Source of the DNA: Pseudomonadales bacterium
GTDB taxonomy: Bacteria > Pseudomonadota > Gammaproteobacteria > Pseudomonadales > Azotimanducaceae
DNA length: 35,693 bases
Reading direction: 5' to 3'
Assembly: GCA_028281005.1 (NCBI GenBank)
Contig: JANQKS010000024.1
Coordinates: 1 to 35,693 of the forward strand
Made by a program: the position numbers and the translations under genes. The notes below the pieces were generated by a model. The model saw only the letters and a program-made list of their open reading frames with translations, was not told the origin of the DNA and searched no databases. How positions within the stretch are numbered: the first letter of the stretch is position 1; every line of letters starts with the position of its first letter. Below are positions 17,600-25,731 of the stretch, in pieces.

Positions 17600-17902
17600 A
17601 CGAAACTACGTTCCCCCATCATCGCTGGTTTGGCCGGCACCCTGACCCTTGCTGCATTTGTGCCTGCATACGCCGCAACTGACGCAGAAGCTTTGCAAAT
17701 TTGCAAAACTGAAGTAGAAGCGCGCTATGGTGAAAAAGCCAAAACCAAGTTGAAGCGCATCCGCAGCCGCGGTGGCGAAACCAAGGTGTCCATGTTTGTA
17801 CGTGGAGTCAGCGAAAACAGCTTCAAAATCGAATGTAACGTCGACGACAACCTGCAGGTGACTGGCTTTGTCGATCACCGTGCTGACGTAGCTGCGCTTT
17901 AG
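17600..17902 (+). CDS. Small exported hypothetical protein with apparent ACG start
   Basis: From an ACG at 17600 the frame reads K-L-R-S-P-I-I-A-G-L-A-G-T, then a hydrophobic run ending PAYA, a near-ideal signal peptide that lacks only its Met. No ATG, GTG or TTG lies at a sensible position; the nearest TTG in frame is 31 codons upstream and would bury the signal. CGGAA sits about 6 bases before the ACG. The mature part (about 75 residues) has two Cys (QICKTE, KIECNV) that could form a disulfide, and a basic KAKTKLKRIRSRGG centre. I do not recognise the family. It ends 28 bases before a strong terminator, so it forms its own transcription unit. Confidence 0.6.
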   Translation, partial: TKLRSPIIAGLAGTLTLAAFVPAYAATDAEALQICKTEVEARYGEKAKTKLKRIRSRGGETKVSMFVRGVSENSFKIECNVDDNLQVTGFVDHRADVAAL

Positions 17903-17930
17903 GCACAGCTCCAGCGTCACAAGACGTCAA

Positions 17931-17966
17931 AGCGGCCCGCGGACTTTCCTCGGGCCGCTTTTTTTT
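17931..17966 (+). terminator. Intrinsic terminator
   Basis: A 9-bp GC-rich perfect stem (17931-17939 with 17951-17959) has an 11-base loop and runs directly into eight T residues. It follows the small exported protein and separates it from kdsD. Confidence 0.92.
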
Positions 17967-18012
17967 GCGCGCTATTCATCCGCTATTCATACCCTTAGCT
18001 AAACGGTACAGT

Positions 18013-18033
18013 GCCCGCTGCAGTTGAGCGGGC
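18013..18033 (+). promoter_or_regulatory. Hairpin in the kdsD leader
   Basis: A perfect 7-bp stem (GCCCGCT with AGCGGGC) around a 7-base loop ends 12 bases before the kdsD ATG. Only four T residues follow. No Shine-Dalgarno is obvious between the stem and the ATG. It could affect translation initiation or be a weak terminator; function is unproven. Confidence 0.4.
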
Positions 18034-18045
18034 GTTTTACCAGAC

Positions 18046-19002
18046 ATGAGCGACACACAGGAATTTGCGCGCAGCGTACTGCTGCAGGAAGCGCAAGGCG
18101 TGCAGCAACTTGCCGATTTATTAGACGACAATTTTGATCGCGCGATCGACGCGATCCTCCAATGCAGCGGTTATGTTGTGTTTTCCGGCATCGGCAAACC
18201 CTGGATCATCAGCCAAAAAATCAGCGCCACCATGGCCAGCACCGGCACCCCGAGTTTTGCGCTGCACCCGTCCGAAGCATTACACGGTGACATCGGCCGC
18301 CTACAGGCCAAAGATCTGCTGTTTGTCCTTTCTAACAGCGGCACCAGCGAAGAGATCATCAAACTGATTGAACCGGTGAAACGCATTGGCACCCCGATCG
18401 TGGCGGTCACCTCCGCGCCCGACTCAGCCTTGGGCCGCGCGGGCGACATATTGCTCAACATGGGTAAAACCACCGAAGCTTGCCCCATTGGCATGGCGCC
18501 AAGTGTGTCCACCACGGTGATGTTGGCACTGGGCGATGCATTGGCGCTGACCGCCATGAAGGCGCGCAACTTCGGCCCGGAAGACTATGCCCGCTTCCAC
18601 CCCGGCGGCGCTTTAGGGCGCAGCCTCATGCAGGTTGCTGAAGTCATGCAGCCGTTGGAGGCCACCGCAGTGGTGGATAAAACCGCCACGGTTAAAGATG
18701 CGCTCAACGCCATCACCGAACAGAAAGCAGGCGCGGTGTTTATTACCGAAGCGGGCAAATTACTCGGCGTGTTTACCGACGGCGACCTGCGCCGCCATGT
18801 CGACGACGACAATTTGCTGTCCCACGCCATCGGTGAAGTCATGACCGTGGGCGGCTACGAGATAGCTGCCGATGCTTTGGCCACGGAAGCGGTGCACTTG
18901 CTGGAAGAAAAGCGCATTGGTGAGATTCCCGTGGTTGGTCCCGATCATCAGTTGTTGGGACATGTGAGTTTGAAAGATATGGTGTCGATGCATTTCATCT
19001 AA
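18046..19002 (+). CDS. kdsD: Arabinose-5-phosphate isomerase (KdsD/KpsF family)
   Basis: KdsD interconverts ribulose-5-phosphate and arabinose-5-phosphate, the first step toward Kdo for lipopolysaccharide or capsule. The 318 residues comprise an N-terminal SIS domain and a C-terminal CBS pair. The SIS domain has VFSGIGKPWIISQK, STGTPSFALHPSEALHGDIG, LSNSGTSEEI and EACPIGMAPSVSTT; the CBS pair has GVFTDGDLRRHVDDD and VMTVGGYEIAADA. The collinearity with E. coli KdsD is strong. The usual GKSG near the active site is GKPW here, and TSST is SVST, so this is a divergent member. A KpsF-type paralogue or a related sugar isomerase cannot be excluded. No other Kdo genes are nearby. Confidence 0.88.
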   Translation: MSDTQEFARSVLLQEAQGVQQLADLLDDNFDRAIDAILQCSGYVVFSGIGKPWIISQKISATMASTGTPSFALHPSEALHGDIGRLQAKDLLFVLSNSGTSEEIIKLIEPVKRIGTPIVAVTSAPDSALGRAGDILLNMGKTTEACPIGMAPSVSTTVMLALGDALALTAMKARNFGPEDYARFHPGGALGRSLMQVAEVMQPLEATAVVDKTATVKDALNAITEQKAGAVFITEAGKLLGVFTDGDLRRHVDDDNLLSHAIGEVMTVGGYEIAADALATEAVHLLEEKRIGEIPVVGPDHQLLGHVSLKDMVSMHFI

Positions 19003-19363
19003 AACGCACTTCATCTAAATAGGCGCGCCCCACCGCTTTCCCGCCCCACCCTTTTTCCGCTCCACCCTTTTCCGCTCGACCTGGGTTTGGCATGCCCACG
19101 GCGACACCAACTGCGCCCAAACAAACCTTTAAGTTTCTCTATTTCCGGCCGATACAGCTGGAACGGGGTACGAGCGTTGTACCCTCCCTTCCTCTCCCTT
19201 CCTTACTGCAGATGCACCCGCACCCCACTTAGCCAGAGATTTTCTAGAATTTACTTTAAATTTTCTTTTTATTTCTTTGGTTTTTATAAAATTTTCTCTG
19301 GATGAACGTAATCGTTCGTGCTTGAATGGCGGGCCTTGTATATACCAACACCCCGCGGAAGAC
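19003..19363. other. 361-bp intergenic region with an AT-rich tract
   Basis: No convincing gene is seen. Near-repeats of CCGCTCCACCCTTTT occur at about 19041-19076, and a strongly AT-rich stretch at about 19230-19305 stands out from the GC-rich surroundings. A small hairpin (GAACG-TAAT-CGTTC) lies at about 19303-19316. The tract probably contains the promoter of the exported protein that follows, but no clean -35/-10 pair could be picked. Confidence 0.5.
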
Positions 19364-20437
19364 ATGGACTCATTCCGGTTTCAATCCACGCTGTTGCTTA
19401 GCGTGCTGGCTTTTTCACCCTTTGCATATGCATCTATGGGTCAGCTAGACGGTTCCCGCACCCAAGCGCAAAGCCTCAATTTCAACGTCGACCAGCTGCA
19501 GCTCAGCTCGTTCTACCGCAACACCGGCCAGGACCACACACAGGGCAGGACGGCTGATCGTGCCTGGGGATTCCAAATGGCGTCGGCATTACCCATCAAC
19601 GGCGTGAACGGCGTGCGCGCCCGCCTGGACTACTCCATGGCTGCGGTGCCGACACACAGCGGTCTGGCGGAAGCGTCGCTCGACACCACCTCTTTCACGG
19701 CTGGCGATAACCATCTTTTACAGTTGCACCTGGACAGCCAGTGGCAGGCTGTTCGCTACGGCATGCGCTACTTCTCGGCTGGTGCAGACATTGGCAATGT
19801 CGGCGTCGGCCGGGATTTGCTCAACCAAGCCGGCGCTGCAGCGGCGGCAGACGGTGCTGAGGTGTGGGCACAATGGCGGGTAGCTGAGATTGAAGTACAA
19901 CCTTCGGCGGCTCGCCTGGTCAGGCAGCAACCAGGCACACGCATAATCGAAGACCGCGCTGGGCTGCATATTTCACACCCGCATTGGCGCTTAGACTGGC
20001 GCAACCAAACGCACACACATCTGCAAGATGATCAAAGCCGGTTTGACGAGAGCCAGCAGCTTTCGGCGACACTGAAAGTGCTCGACGCAATCACCTTGGC
20101 ACCAAGCGTCAGCCGGCAGCGCGCTGGGGCTGGGGCTGTGGAACTGCAAACATCTTCCGCGGCAGCGCTCAATGTGGGCTACCAACCCGATCAGACACAC
20201 CGGCCGCAGCTTAATCTGACCTTACGGTTTAACCAACGTGCCGGCGTGCTGGAGAATGCCCAGGATGTCAGCGCTGACTTAGGCGTACGCAAGACGATCC
20301 AGCTACCCGGCGCGCAGAGCACACACACCTCAGTCAGCGCCTCGCTGTCCTACCGCCGCAGCGAAAACACACTCACCGGCATACGCGACAATCGCATGGG
20401 TGTGATGTTCACCCTGGAACACCATGTGGGCGGTTGA
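19364..20437 (+). CDS. Exported hypothetical protein, possible outer-membrane beta-barrel
   Basis: The protein of about 357 residues starts MDSFRFQSTLLLSVLAFSPF and is cut after AYA, a clear signal peptide; the longer in-frame start at 19277 places sequence from the AT-rich leader in front of it and is rejected. The remainder alternates polar and hydrophobic residues with many short strand-like segments, for example ARLDYSMAA, WRLDWRNQTHTH and PQLNLTLRFNQ. It ends in strand-like MGVMFTLEHHVGG. This looks like a small outer-membrane barrel or periplasmic beta protein. There is no terminal aromatic residue, so insertion by the BAM machinery is uncertain. I recognise no family. A bactofilin gene follows after 80 bases and may be functionally linked. 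Confidence 0.7.
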   Translation: MDSFRFQSTLLLSVLAFSPFAYASMGQLDGSRTQAQSLNFNVDQLQLSSFYRNTGQDHTQGRTADRAWGFQMASALPINGVNGVRARLDYSMAAVPTHSGLAEASLDTTSFTAGDNHLLQLHLDSQWQAVRYGMRYFSAGADIGNVGVGRDLLNQAGAAAAADGAEVWAQWRVAEIEVQPSAARLVRQQPGTRIIEDRAGLHISHPHWRLDWRNQTHTHLQDDQSRFDESQQLSATLKVLDAITLAPSVSRQRAGAGAVELQTSSAAALNVGYQPDQTHRPQLNLTLRFNQRAGVLENAQDVSADLGVRKTIQLPGAQSTHTSVSASLSYRRSENTLTGIRDNRMGVMFTLEHHVGG

Positions 20438-20517
20438 TTATGCAAAGCGATACATGAATCACTCTTTCCACCCACAGCTCTCGTAAGATCTATTTAACCC
20501 AAGCAAGAGGACCTGAC

Positions 20518-21042
20518 ATGTTCGACAGAAAGAAGTCCAAAGCTAACGAGGTTGAGCAGCAACCGCCTGCACCGCCAGCCTCGTCCGAACCAACCCAAAG
20601 CAATCCTGCTCCTAACGCCACACCCACTATGACTTCAAGGAGAACCGCAATGATCGGCAGCAGCATTAAAGTGAAAGGCGACATCTCAGGTGACGAAAAC
20701 CTGGTTGTCGAAGGAGAAGTTGATGGTCAAATTAACCTCGCCAATCACGATTTATCCGTCGGTGAAAGCGGCAAGGTGACCGCCGACATCAAAGCCAAAA
20801 CCGTGCATATTCACGGTCACGTACAGGGTGACATCGACGGCGCCGAACTCGTGATGATCTCGAAAACCGGCAAAGTACTGGGCAACATCGTCGCACCACG
20901 CGTAACACTGGAAGACGGTGCACACTTCAAGGGCAGCATCGACATGACCCCGGCCGAGACCAAAGCCACTCCGGTGAACGCCAAACCCACCAAAGTGGCC
21001 GACGACAGCGCTAAACCTGCTGACAGCCAGGCGGTGGCATAG
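20518..21042 (+). CDS. Bactofilin family cytoskeletal protein
   Basis: Bactofilins polymerise without nucleotide into filaments that position cell-wall or envelope machinery. The 174-residue protein has a disordered, Pro-rich N-terminus and a central beta-helix domain (about residues 45-140). In it, IGSSIKVKGDISGDENLVVEGEVDGQI, VGESGKVTADIKAKTVHIHGHVQGDI and ISKTGKVLGNIVAPRVTLEDGAHFKGSI are successive rungs. A disordered Lys/Ala/Pro tail closes the protein, as expected for the family. AGAGGA lies before the ATG. The stop codon forms the base of a long hairpin. Confidence 0.93.
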   Translation: MFDRKKSKANEVEQQPPAPPASSEPTQSNPAPNATPTMTSRRTAMIGSSIKVKGDISGDENLVVEGEVDGQINLANHDLSVGESGKVTADIKAKTVHIHGHVQGDIDGAELVMISKTGKVLGNIVAPRVTLEDGAHFKGSIDMTPAETKATPVNAKPTKVADDSAKPADSQAVA

Positions 21043-21083
21043 CGAATTGAAGCGAAGCCTTATAGGCTTCGCTTCAATTCGCT
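21041..21083. repeat. Perfect inverted repeat, 20-bp arms, 3-base loop
   Basis: Positions 21041-21060 are the exact reverse complement of 21064-21083. The left arm begins on the last two bases of the bactofilin TAG stop. No T-run follows on either strand. It lies between convergent genes and could act as a bidirectional transcript end or mRNA-stabilising structure. Confidence 0.88.
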
Positions 21084-21124
21084 TGGAACTCCCTACGGGA
21101 TTTCCGCCCTACTTCCGCGCTATC

Positions 21125-21180
21125 AAGGCGAAGCCCTATCGGGTTTCGCTTCTATTCGCTATCGGATCGCTATCGGACCA
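21125..21180. repeat. Degenerate second palindrome and short direct repeats
   Basis: About 60 bases after the long hairpin is a weaker palindrome built of the same words: GCGAAGCCC, then GGGTTTCGC, then TTCTATTCGCT, resembling the right arm of the first. Two copies of TCGCTATCGGA follow. The cluster reaches the stop codon of the convergent AhpD-like gene. It looks like a partly decayed tandem repeat unit. Confidence 0.6.
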
Positions 21181-21760
21181 CTATCGCCTCGTTCCCCCAA
21201 GGCGCAATTTCCGTTTCGCCGTCACGAAACGCATCCGGCAGTTCATCCACCATATGGAAGGTGGCCGCTAATCTTCCAAAGCCGACAAAAAACGCACACG
21301 TCATACCCAGTTCTACAATCTGCGCCTGGCTGAAGTGCTTTTTCAGCTCCGTATAAATGTCGTCGTCAATACGTAGGTGGTCGGTGGCCATCAACTCGCC
21401 AAAACGTATCGCCGCCTTCTCTGCGTCGGTCAGATCATCAGCTTCTTGAGGTCGTTCCAGAGAGCACACCAGATCTTCGGTCACGCCGTCATTCAACGCG
21501 TCGGTATAACGAATCGCCATACAGCTACGGCATTGGTTAAAAAAGGCAATCCGCAAGCGCACCAGCTCCACCAGTTTTTCCGACAGGCTGCGGTGCTGCT
21601 TAAGGCCGCCAGAAAATGCAGCCAAGCCCGGCACCAACTCGGGACGATGGGCAAAATAGCGCATCAAACCCTGCTCTAAGTCGGTGAGCATTTCCGGCTT
21701 GATCATGGCTTTCAATTCTTCCGGCCATTCTTCTGCTTTAATCTGGTCTATACGAGACAT
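21170..21760 (-). CDS. Carboxymuconolactone decarboxylase / AhpD-like protein
   Basis: The protein of about 196 residues has the AhpD-like all-helical fold. The signature is LVELVRLRIAFFNQCRSCMAIRYTDAL, containing the redox CxxC (CRSC) and a downstream helix. A second helical block follows: LTDAEKAAIRFGELMATDHLRI and AQIVELGMTCAFFVGFGRLA. Such proteins act as peroxidase reductants or peroxidases, but many are uncharacterised. The ATG at 21760 (MSRIDQIKAEEW) has GGGAG upstream and is preferred to a start 13 codons earlier. The 3' end runs into a repeat cluster. Confidence 0.88.
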   Translation of the reverse strand: MSRIDQIKAEEWPEELKAMIKPEMLTDLEQGLMRYFAHRPELVPGLAAFSGGLKQHRSLSEKLVELVRLRIAFFNQCRSCMAIRYTDALNDGVTEDLVCSLERPQEADDLTDAEKAAIRFGELMATDHLRIDDDIYTELKKHFSQAQIVELGMTCAFFVGFGRLAATFHMVDELPDAFRDGETEIAPWGNEAIVVR

Positions 21761-21855
21761 ATTAACTCCCACGGTTATTTGTCTTTGCCTGGAGTGCAAA
21801 TCGCATCCTGAACAACAATGTGCTGCCTAAAACATTAGCAGAACGTCACCAGAAG

Positions 21856-22263
21856 TCATTCAGGTATTAAGTCAAAGCGCAGACCTTCGCCATCAGGCAC
21901 AAAACCTATCAACCCAAAGAAACGTCTGCCATGCAGCTCTGAAATTCGCACCTGACGGGCGCCTTTAGACTCGGCAACGCCAATGGCGTGGCCGACCAGC
22001 CAACGGCCCAAACCTTGTTTGCGCCAAGCGGGTGCAACAACGATGCCGTGTAGTAGATAGCTTAATCCATCACCTCGGTCCATCGCATAAACGCCGAGCA
22101 TGGTGTCATCCCGCTTCGCGATTCTGATCATCTCTGCTGCAAGCCACCGCTCCACCGTGGCGGCAGAAAAATTCTCAGCCCACAGCAAATCCTCAGGGAC
22201 TTCATTGCTGTACGGACGAAATACCTCCACCTCCCGCAGCGTTTTAGAGAGCCTGTCTACCAT
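21856..22263 (-). CDS. GNAT family N-acetyltransferase
   Basis: A 135-residue single-domain acetyltransferase. The acetyl-CoA pyrophosphate loop is seen in LLHGIVVAPAWRKQGLGRWLVGHAI (Q/RxxGxG/A type), followed by ARQVRISELHGRRFFGLIGFVPDGEG, the usual motif B region. The substrate cannot be told. It begins 5 bases after the stop of the preceding hypothetical gene on the same strand, so the two are probably co-transcribed. Confidence 0.88.
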   Translation of the reverse strand: MVDRLSKTLREVEVFRPYSNEVPEDLLWAENFSAATVERWLAAEMIRIAKRDDTMLGVYAMDRGDGLSYLLHGIVVAPAWRKQGLGRWLVGHAIGVAESKGARQVRISELHGRRFFGLIGFVPDGEGLRFDLIPE

Positions 22264-22268
22264 GCCGT

Positions 22269-22715
22269 TTAACGCTTAAACCAACCAGTTAGTTTCTGTA
22301 ATACCCCGCCCAATGCTGGCGCCTGGGTTTGGTCCTGCATGTAGCGACGGGTCAGCTCCACCGCCAAGCGCTGATAGTTGTCCCAGGTTTCACGGACCGT
22401 GTAAGGATCTGTATCAAACAAACGTTGAAACACGCCCATGTATTCACCATAAAAGCCGTCGAGAAACTGTTGGCCCGCCGGATTAAACATTTGGCGTTGC
22501 AAGTCTCCGCCGCAGGCGACCAACAGTTCACTGCCTTGGGCTTCTTCGAAGCGCAAACGTAAGATGAGGCGTTCGTGGGTTTGCAGCACGGCGGTGCTCA
22601 CCAGTTGCATGTTGACACACCACGCCAGCAACATTCCCATGGGGACAGCCGCCTTGCCGATGTCACCGGCCGCCGCCAGGTGAGCGTCTAATGTATCGTA
22701 AACTTCCGTGTCCAC
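22269..22715 (-). CDS. Hypothetical protein, 148 residues
   Basis: A soluble, mostly helical protein that opens DTEVYDTLDAHLAAAGDIGKAAVPMGMLLAWCVNMQLVS and continues with helical segments rich in Arg and Gln up to KLTGWFKR. I do not recognise the family with confidence; the opening resembles uncharacterised proteins with a GMFLAW-type motif. The start is GTG. It sits between the exported NTF2-like protein (18 bases) and the GNAT (5 bases), in an apparent minus-strand operon. Confidence 0.7.
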   Translation of the reverse strand: MDTEVYDTLDAHLAAAGDIGKAAVPMGMLLAWCVNMQLVSTAVLQTHERLILRLRFEEAQGSELLVACGGDLQRQMFNPAGQQFLDGFYGEYMGVFQRLFDTDPYTVRETWDNYQRLAVELTRRYMQDQTQAPALGGVLQKLTGWFKR

Positions 22716-22733
22716 CGCCCACTCAACGCAGGG

Positions 22734-23231
22734 TTAAGGTGCAAAGCTGGAGCGCGCCCGCACACCCCAACGCTCCCCTTCACGCTGAATGATGTAGAGC
22801 GAATCAAACGTGGCGTTGCGCTCACCGGCCGGATTAAACCGTGAAAACCGCACCTTAAAATGCACCTTGTCCGGTCCGGCCTGGATCAGCTCAATCCCAT
22901 CCCATTCGCTGTGGCCCCAATCAAACGTGCGCGCAAATTGCTCCATATCCATAGCGTCGATAAAACTCTGTTTATCCGGGGTCACTACCACGCCGCCGCC
23001 GGCCACACGTACGTGAGGGAACAACAGCGTATCTGCCCACGCCGCAGTGTCTTTGGCATTAAATGCACGAAGGAAGGCTTGCATGACCTCGTGAGCCGCC
23101 GCTACCGCGGCCTCGGTGGCAGGTTGGCCAGATTTTGCGTGGGTGTCAGCTAAGCTCGCTGGTGTGGTTGCGGCCATGGCCAGGCTGAAGGCGAAGGCGG
23201 CACATCCAGGCAGGTTAAGGACAGGTTTCAT
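22734..23231 (-). CDS. Exported NTF2-like (SnoaL/DUF4440-type) protein
   Basis: The 165-residue protein has a signal peptide (LPGCAAFAFSLAMAATTPASLA) and then an NTF2-like cone fold. In order: an amphipathic helix AHEVMQAFLRAFNAKDTAAWADTLLFPHVRV, GGVVVTPDKQSFIDAM, and the sheet strands KVHFKVRFSRFNPAGE, TFDSLYIIQREGERWGVRARSSF. These domains often bind small ligands and serve as enzymes or accessory proteins. It leads a three-gene run with the hypothetical protein and the GNAT and is divergent from the TPR/peroxidase pair. Confidence 0.82.
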   Translation of the reverse strand: MKPVLNLPGCAAFAFSLAMAATTPASLADTHAKSGQPATEAAVAAAHEVMQAFLRAFNAKDTAAWADTLLFPHVRVAGGGVVVTPDKQSFIDAMDMEQFARTFDWGHSEWDGIELIQAGPDKVHFKVRFSRFNPAGERNATFDSLYIIQREGERWGVRARSSFAP

Positions 23232-23309
23232 AACGGCTCCAAAGCTAGAAAATTTGCAGCGCGCAGCATATCCTCAACCCACCTATTTCGCAGCTGCGTC
23301 AATCAAACC

Positions 23310-23987
23310 ATGCTTTCCAACATTCGCGCCGTTCCTCTCGTATTCATCACCGTTGCTTTGCTGCTCAGTGGCCCGTTTAGTTTTGCCGCGGGCAGCGGCG
23401 GTCACGATGACTTTGACCCCAACCCACGTGGGTTGAGCGTGGAACAGCGCTCAGGGAAAGCCTTTCGTGCCGGCATCAAACATCGTGATCGCGCCTTGAA
23501 ACATGAGGCCCGCGCGGCCAAGGCCAGCACCGACAGCGCCCGCGATAAAGCCTTGGCCAAGGCGCAAAAAGAATACAAAAAAGCCATCACCAAACAGGGT
23601 GAGGCCATCAAGATTTATCCGCAGAATTATAAGGCCGCCAACGAGCTGGGGTTTGCGTTACGCAAAACCGGCGACTATCGCAAAGCCATCGGTGCCTACA
23701 ATTTTGCGCTGGAGGTAAACCCCAATTTTCATCAGGCCACCGAATATCGCGGCGAAGCTTTTTTAGCCTTAGGTATGCTGCAGCAGACCCAGAACGCCTA
23801 CATGCACCTGTTCCGCAATGACCGCGCTCTGGCTGATCAGTTGATGCAGCGCATCGACGAGTGGGTGACCGAAAAGGGCGCCGAAGTCAGCGAAGCGGAG
23901 GCAAATTTCATTGCCTGGGCCCAAGAGCGCAAACGGCTGGCCAAAATCACCGCTGATTTGTCCATGAACAACACCCGCACTTGGTAA
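23310..23987 (+). CDS. Exported TPR-repeat protein
   Basis: The 225-residue protein starts with a signal peptide (VPLVFITVALLLSGPFSFAAG). A charged helical region (about residues 45-100, rich in Lys/Ala) leads into two or so TPR units: YKAANELGFALRKTGDYRKAIGAYNFALEVNPNF and FHQATEYRGEAFLALGMLQQTQNAYMHL. TPRs mediate protein contacts. The stop overlaps the start of a di-heme peroxidase gene, so the two products are probably partners in the periplasm. The protein ends in a C-terminal Trp. Confidence 0.9.
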   Translation: MLSNIRAVPLVFITVALLLSGPFSFAAGSGGHDDFDPNPRGLSVEQRSGKAFRAGIKHRDRALKHEARAAKASTDSARDKALAKAQKEYKKAITKQGEAIKIYPQNYKAANELGFALRKTGDYRKAIGAYNFALEVNPNFHQATEYRGEAFLALGMLQQTQNAYMHLFRNDRALADQLMQRIDEWVTEKGAEVSEAEANFIAWAQERKRLAKITADLSMNNTRTW

Positions 23988-24898
23988 GTGCCCTTGCGGT
24001 CAGCCTGGCGGCATTGCTCCATGTGGGTAGCGCCGCGCCATTTACCTGGGGGTATCTGCCTGAGCCAATCGTTCCCGCCGACAACCCACTGACACCTGCC
24101 AAGGTCGTCTTAGGCAAACGTCTGTTCCACGAGGCAAGGCTGTCGGTGACCGGGACATACACTTGCGCCTCATGCCACCACCCCGACCGCTACTTCACTG
24201 ACGGCTTGGCCACTGCCGTCGGCGCGCTGGGTGATCACCTGCCGCTCAACACCCCAACCCTATACTTCAGCGCCTTCAACGCCAGCTTAGGTTGGCTGGA
24301 AAGTGGGCCGACTACCTTGGAAGAACAACATCGCACCCCTTTGTTAAGCCGCAATCCGGTTGAGATGGGATTCCAGCCCAACAACCTACCTCTGTTGCGA
24401 GGGGATGCCAGCTACCCTGCGCTATTTGCAGAAGCATTTGGTGATTCGGAAATCTCCACTGAAACAATCATCAAAGCCCTAGCCAGCTATGTGCGCAGCC
24501 TTACACCACCGGTTACCGCGTTCGACCGCTATCTGTTTGAAGATGACGCCCAGGGCATGTCCATGGATGCGCGGGCGGGTATGGATCTGTTCTTTTCCGA
24601 GCGTTTGGGGTGTGGCGAGTGCCACGCCTCATTGGCATTGTCGGGGCCTATCTCCCACAGCGTGCAACAAGCCAACCCCGTATTCCACGTCATGGGCGTG
24701 AGCGGCAATGCCGCAGCCTTGCGTGCGCCGACCTTACGTTACATCACACACACCGCGCCTTATATGCACGACGGCAGCATACCTTCGCTGCACGCGGTGC
24801 TCGAGCACTACCAAACGCAGCCATCACCGCGGGTGCCTGCGTTCCGACTTACAGCAGACGAAACCCGGCAGTTGCTGGCTTTTTTACACACACTTTAA
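23981..24898 (+). CDS. Di-heme cytochrome c peroxidase / MauG-like protein
   Basis: A periplasmic di-heme c-type enzyme of the CcpA/MauG superfamily. The 305 residues hold two heme attachment sites, C62-A-S-C65-H66 and C211-G-E-C214-H215. Typical features are PLTPAKVVLGKRLFHEARLS, NPVEMG, and the C-terminal LRYITHTAPYMHDGSIPSLHAVLEHY. Family members reduce hydrogen peroxide or oxidise protein side chains. The only start giving a signal peptide (LAVSLAALLHVGSA) is TTG at 23981, which overlaps the TPR gene by 7 bases. It is convergent with the dioxygenase, and the two stop codons overlap. Confidence 0.92.
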   Translation: MVSALAVSLAALLHVGSAAPFTWGYLPEPIVPADNPLTPAKVVLGKRLFHEARLSVTGTYTCASCHHPDRYFTDGLATAVGALGDHLPLNTPTLYFSAFNASLGWLESGPTTLEEQHRTPLLSRNPVEMGFQPNNLPLLRGDASYPALFAEAFGDSEISTETIIKALASYVRSLTPPVTAFDRYLFEDDAQGMSMDARAGMDLFFSERLGCGECHASLALSGPISHSVQQANPVFHVMGVSGNAAALRAPTLRYITHTAPYMHDGSIPSLHAVLEHYQTQPSPRVPAFRLTADETRQLLAFLHTL

Positions 24899-25731
24899 CG
24901 CGGCCGGTCCCCTTTGATGGTGACCCGATGTAAGCAACGCGGCTGCGGAAAGTAATCGTTGACGGGTTTGTGCTGCGTCGAGCGATTGTCCCAGATGGCC
25001 ACGGTGTCAGGTTGCCAGTTCAAGCGCACGGTATGCTCCTCGGTGGTGATGTGCTGGTAGAGGAAGGTTAATAAACTGCTGCTCTCGTGCGGACTGAGCT
25101 CTTTGATACGAGTGGTGAATAGGCCGTTGACATACAGTGCACGTTGACCGCTTTCGGGATGGGTGCGTACCACCGGGTGTTCCACCGGCGGATTTTCAGC
25201 AATGGCAGGCGCCAGGCGCTCGGAGCCACCCGGTTCCGCCAGGCTTTCTTGAAAGCCGTGTCGAAAATCGTGTACGGCGGTGAGTCCCTGCAACAACTCC
25301 TGTAGCTGCGGCGACAAAGATGCATAAGCCGCGGTGGCGCTGGCCCACAGGGTATCGCCGCCAAATTCGGGAATCGTTTTGCCATGCAAGATCGTAAAGC
25401 TGGGCGGGGTGGCGGAAAAGGTCATGTCCGAGTGCCACATCTCTATTTTTGACGGTTTCTCCGGGGTGCTTTCCAGCACCTGCACATGCGGCGCACCTTC
25501 GATGGTGCTATACGCCATGTGATCAAGCACCTCACCAAAAGCCATGGCAAAGGTCTGGAAAACCGCAGGTTTAACCTGTTGGTTGCGGAAAAACAACACT
25601 TCGTAGTCCACCGCCAACTGCCGAATCTGTTGCAGCATGGTCGGGTCGACGACCACATCCGTCAGATTAACGTTCTCCACAAACGCACCCAGGGCGCCGC
25701 CGGCACGGGTGACGGACAACTGCTCCCTCAT
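24895..25731 (-). CDS. TauD/TfdA family dioxygenase
   Basis: An Fe(II)/2-oxoglutarate-dependent dioxygenase of the taurine/2,4-D group. The iron site is H100 and D102 in MWHSDMTFSATPPSFTIL, with the second His in STQHKPVNDY and the 2-oxoglutarate Arg in RCLHRVTIKGDRP. The family start is best matched by the ATG at 25731 (MREQLSVTRAGGALGAFVE); a further ATG 13 codons upstream adds unlike sequence. TauD-family enzymes act on sulfonates, chlorophenoxy acids, alkyl sulfates and others, so the substrate is not assigned. Confidence 0.92.
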   Translation of the reverse strand: MREQLSVTRAGGALGAFVENVNLTDVVVDPTMLQQIRQLAVDYEVLFFRNQQVKPAVFQTFAMAFGEVLDHMAYSTIEGAPHVQVLESTPEKPSKIEMWHSDMTFSATPPSFTILHGKTIPEFGGDTLWASATAAYASLSPQLQELLQGLTAVHDFRHGFQESLAEPGGSERLAPAIAENPPVEHPVVRTHPESGQRALYVNGLFTTRIKELSPHESSSLLTFLYQHITTEEHTVRLNWQPDTVAIWDNRSTQHKPVNDYFPQPRCLHRVTIKGDRPR

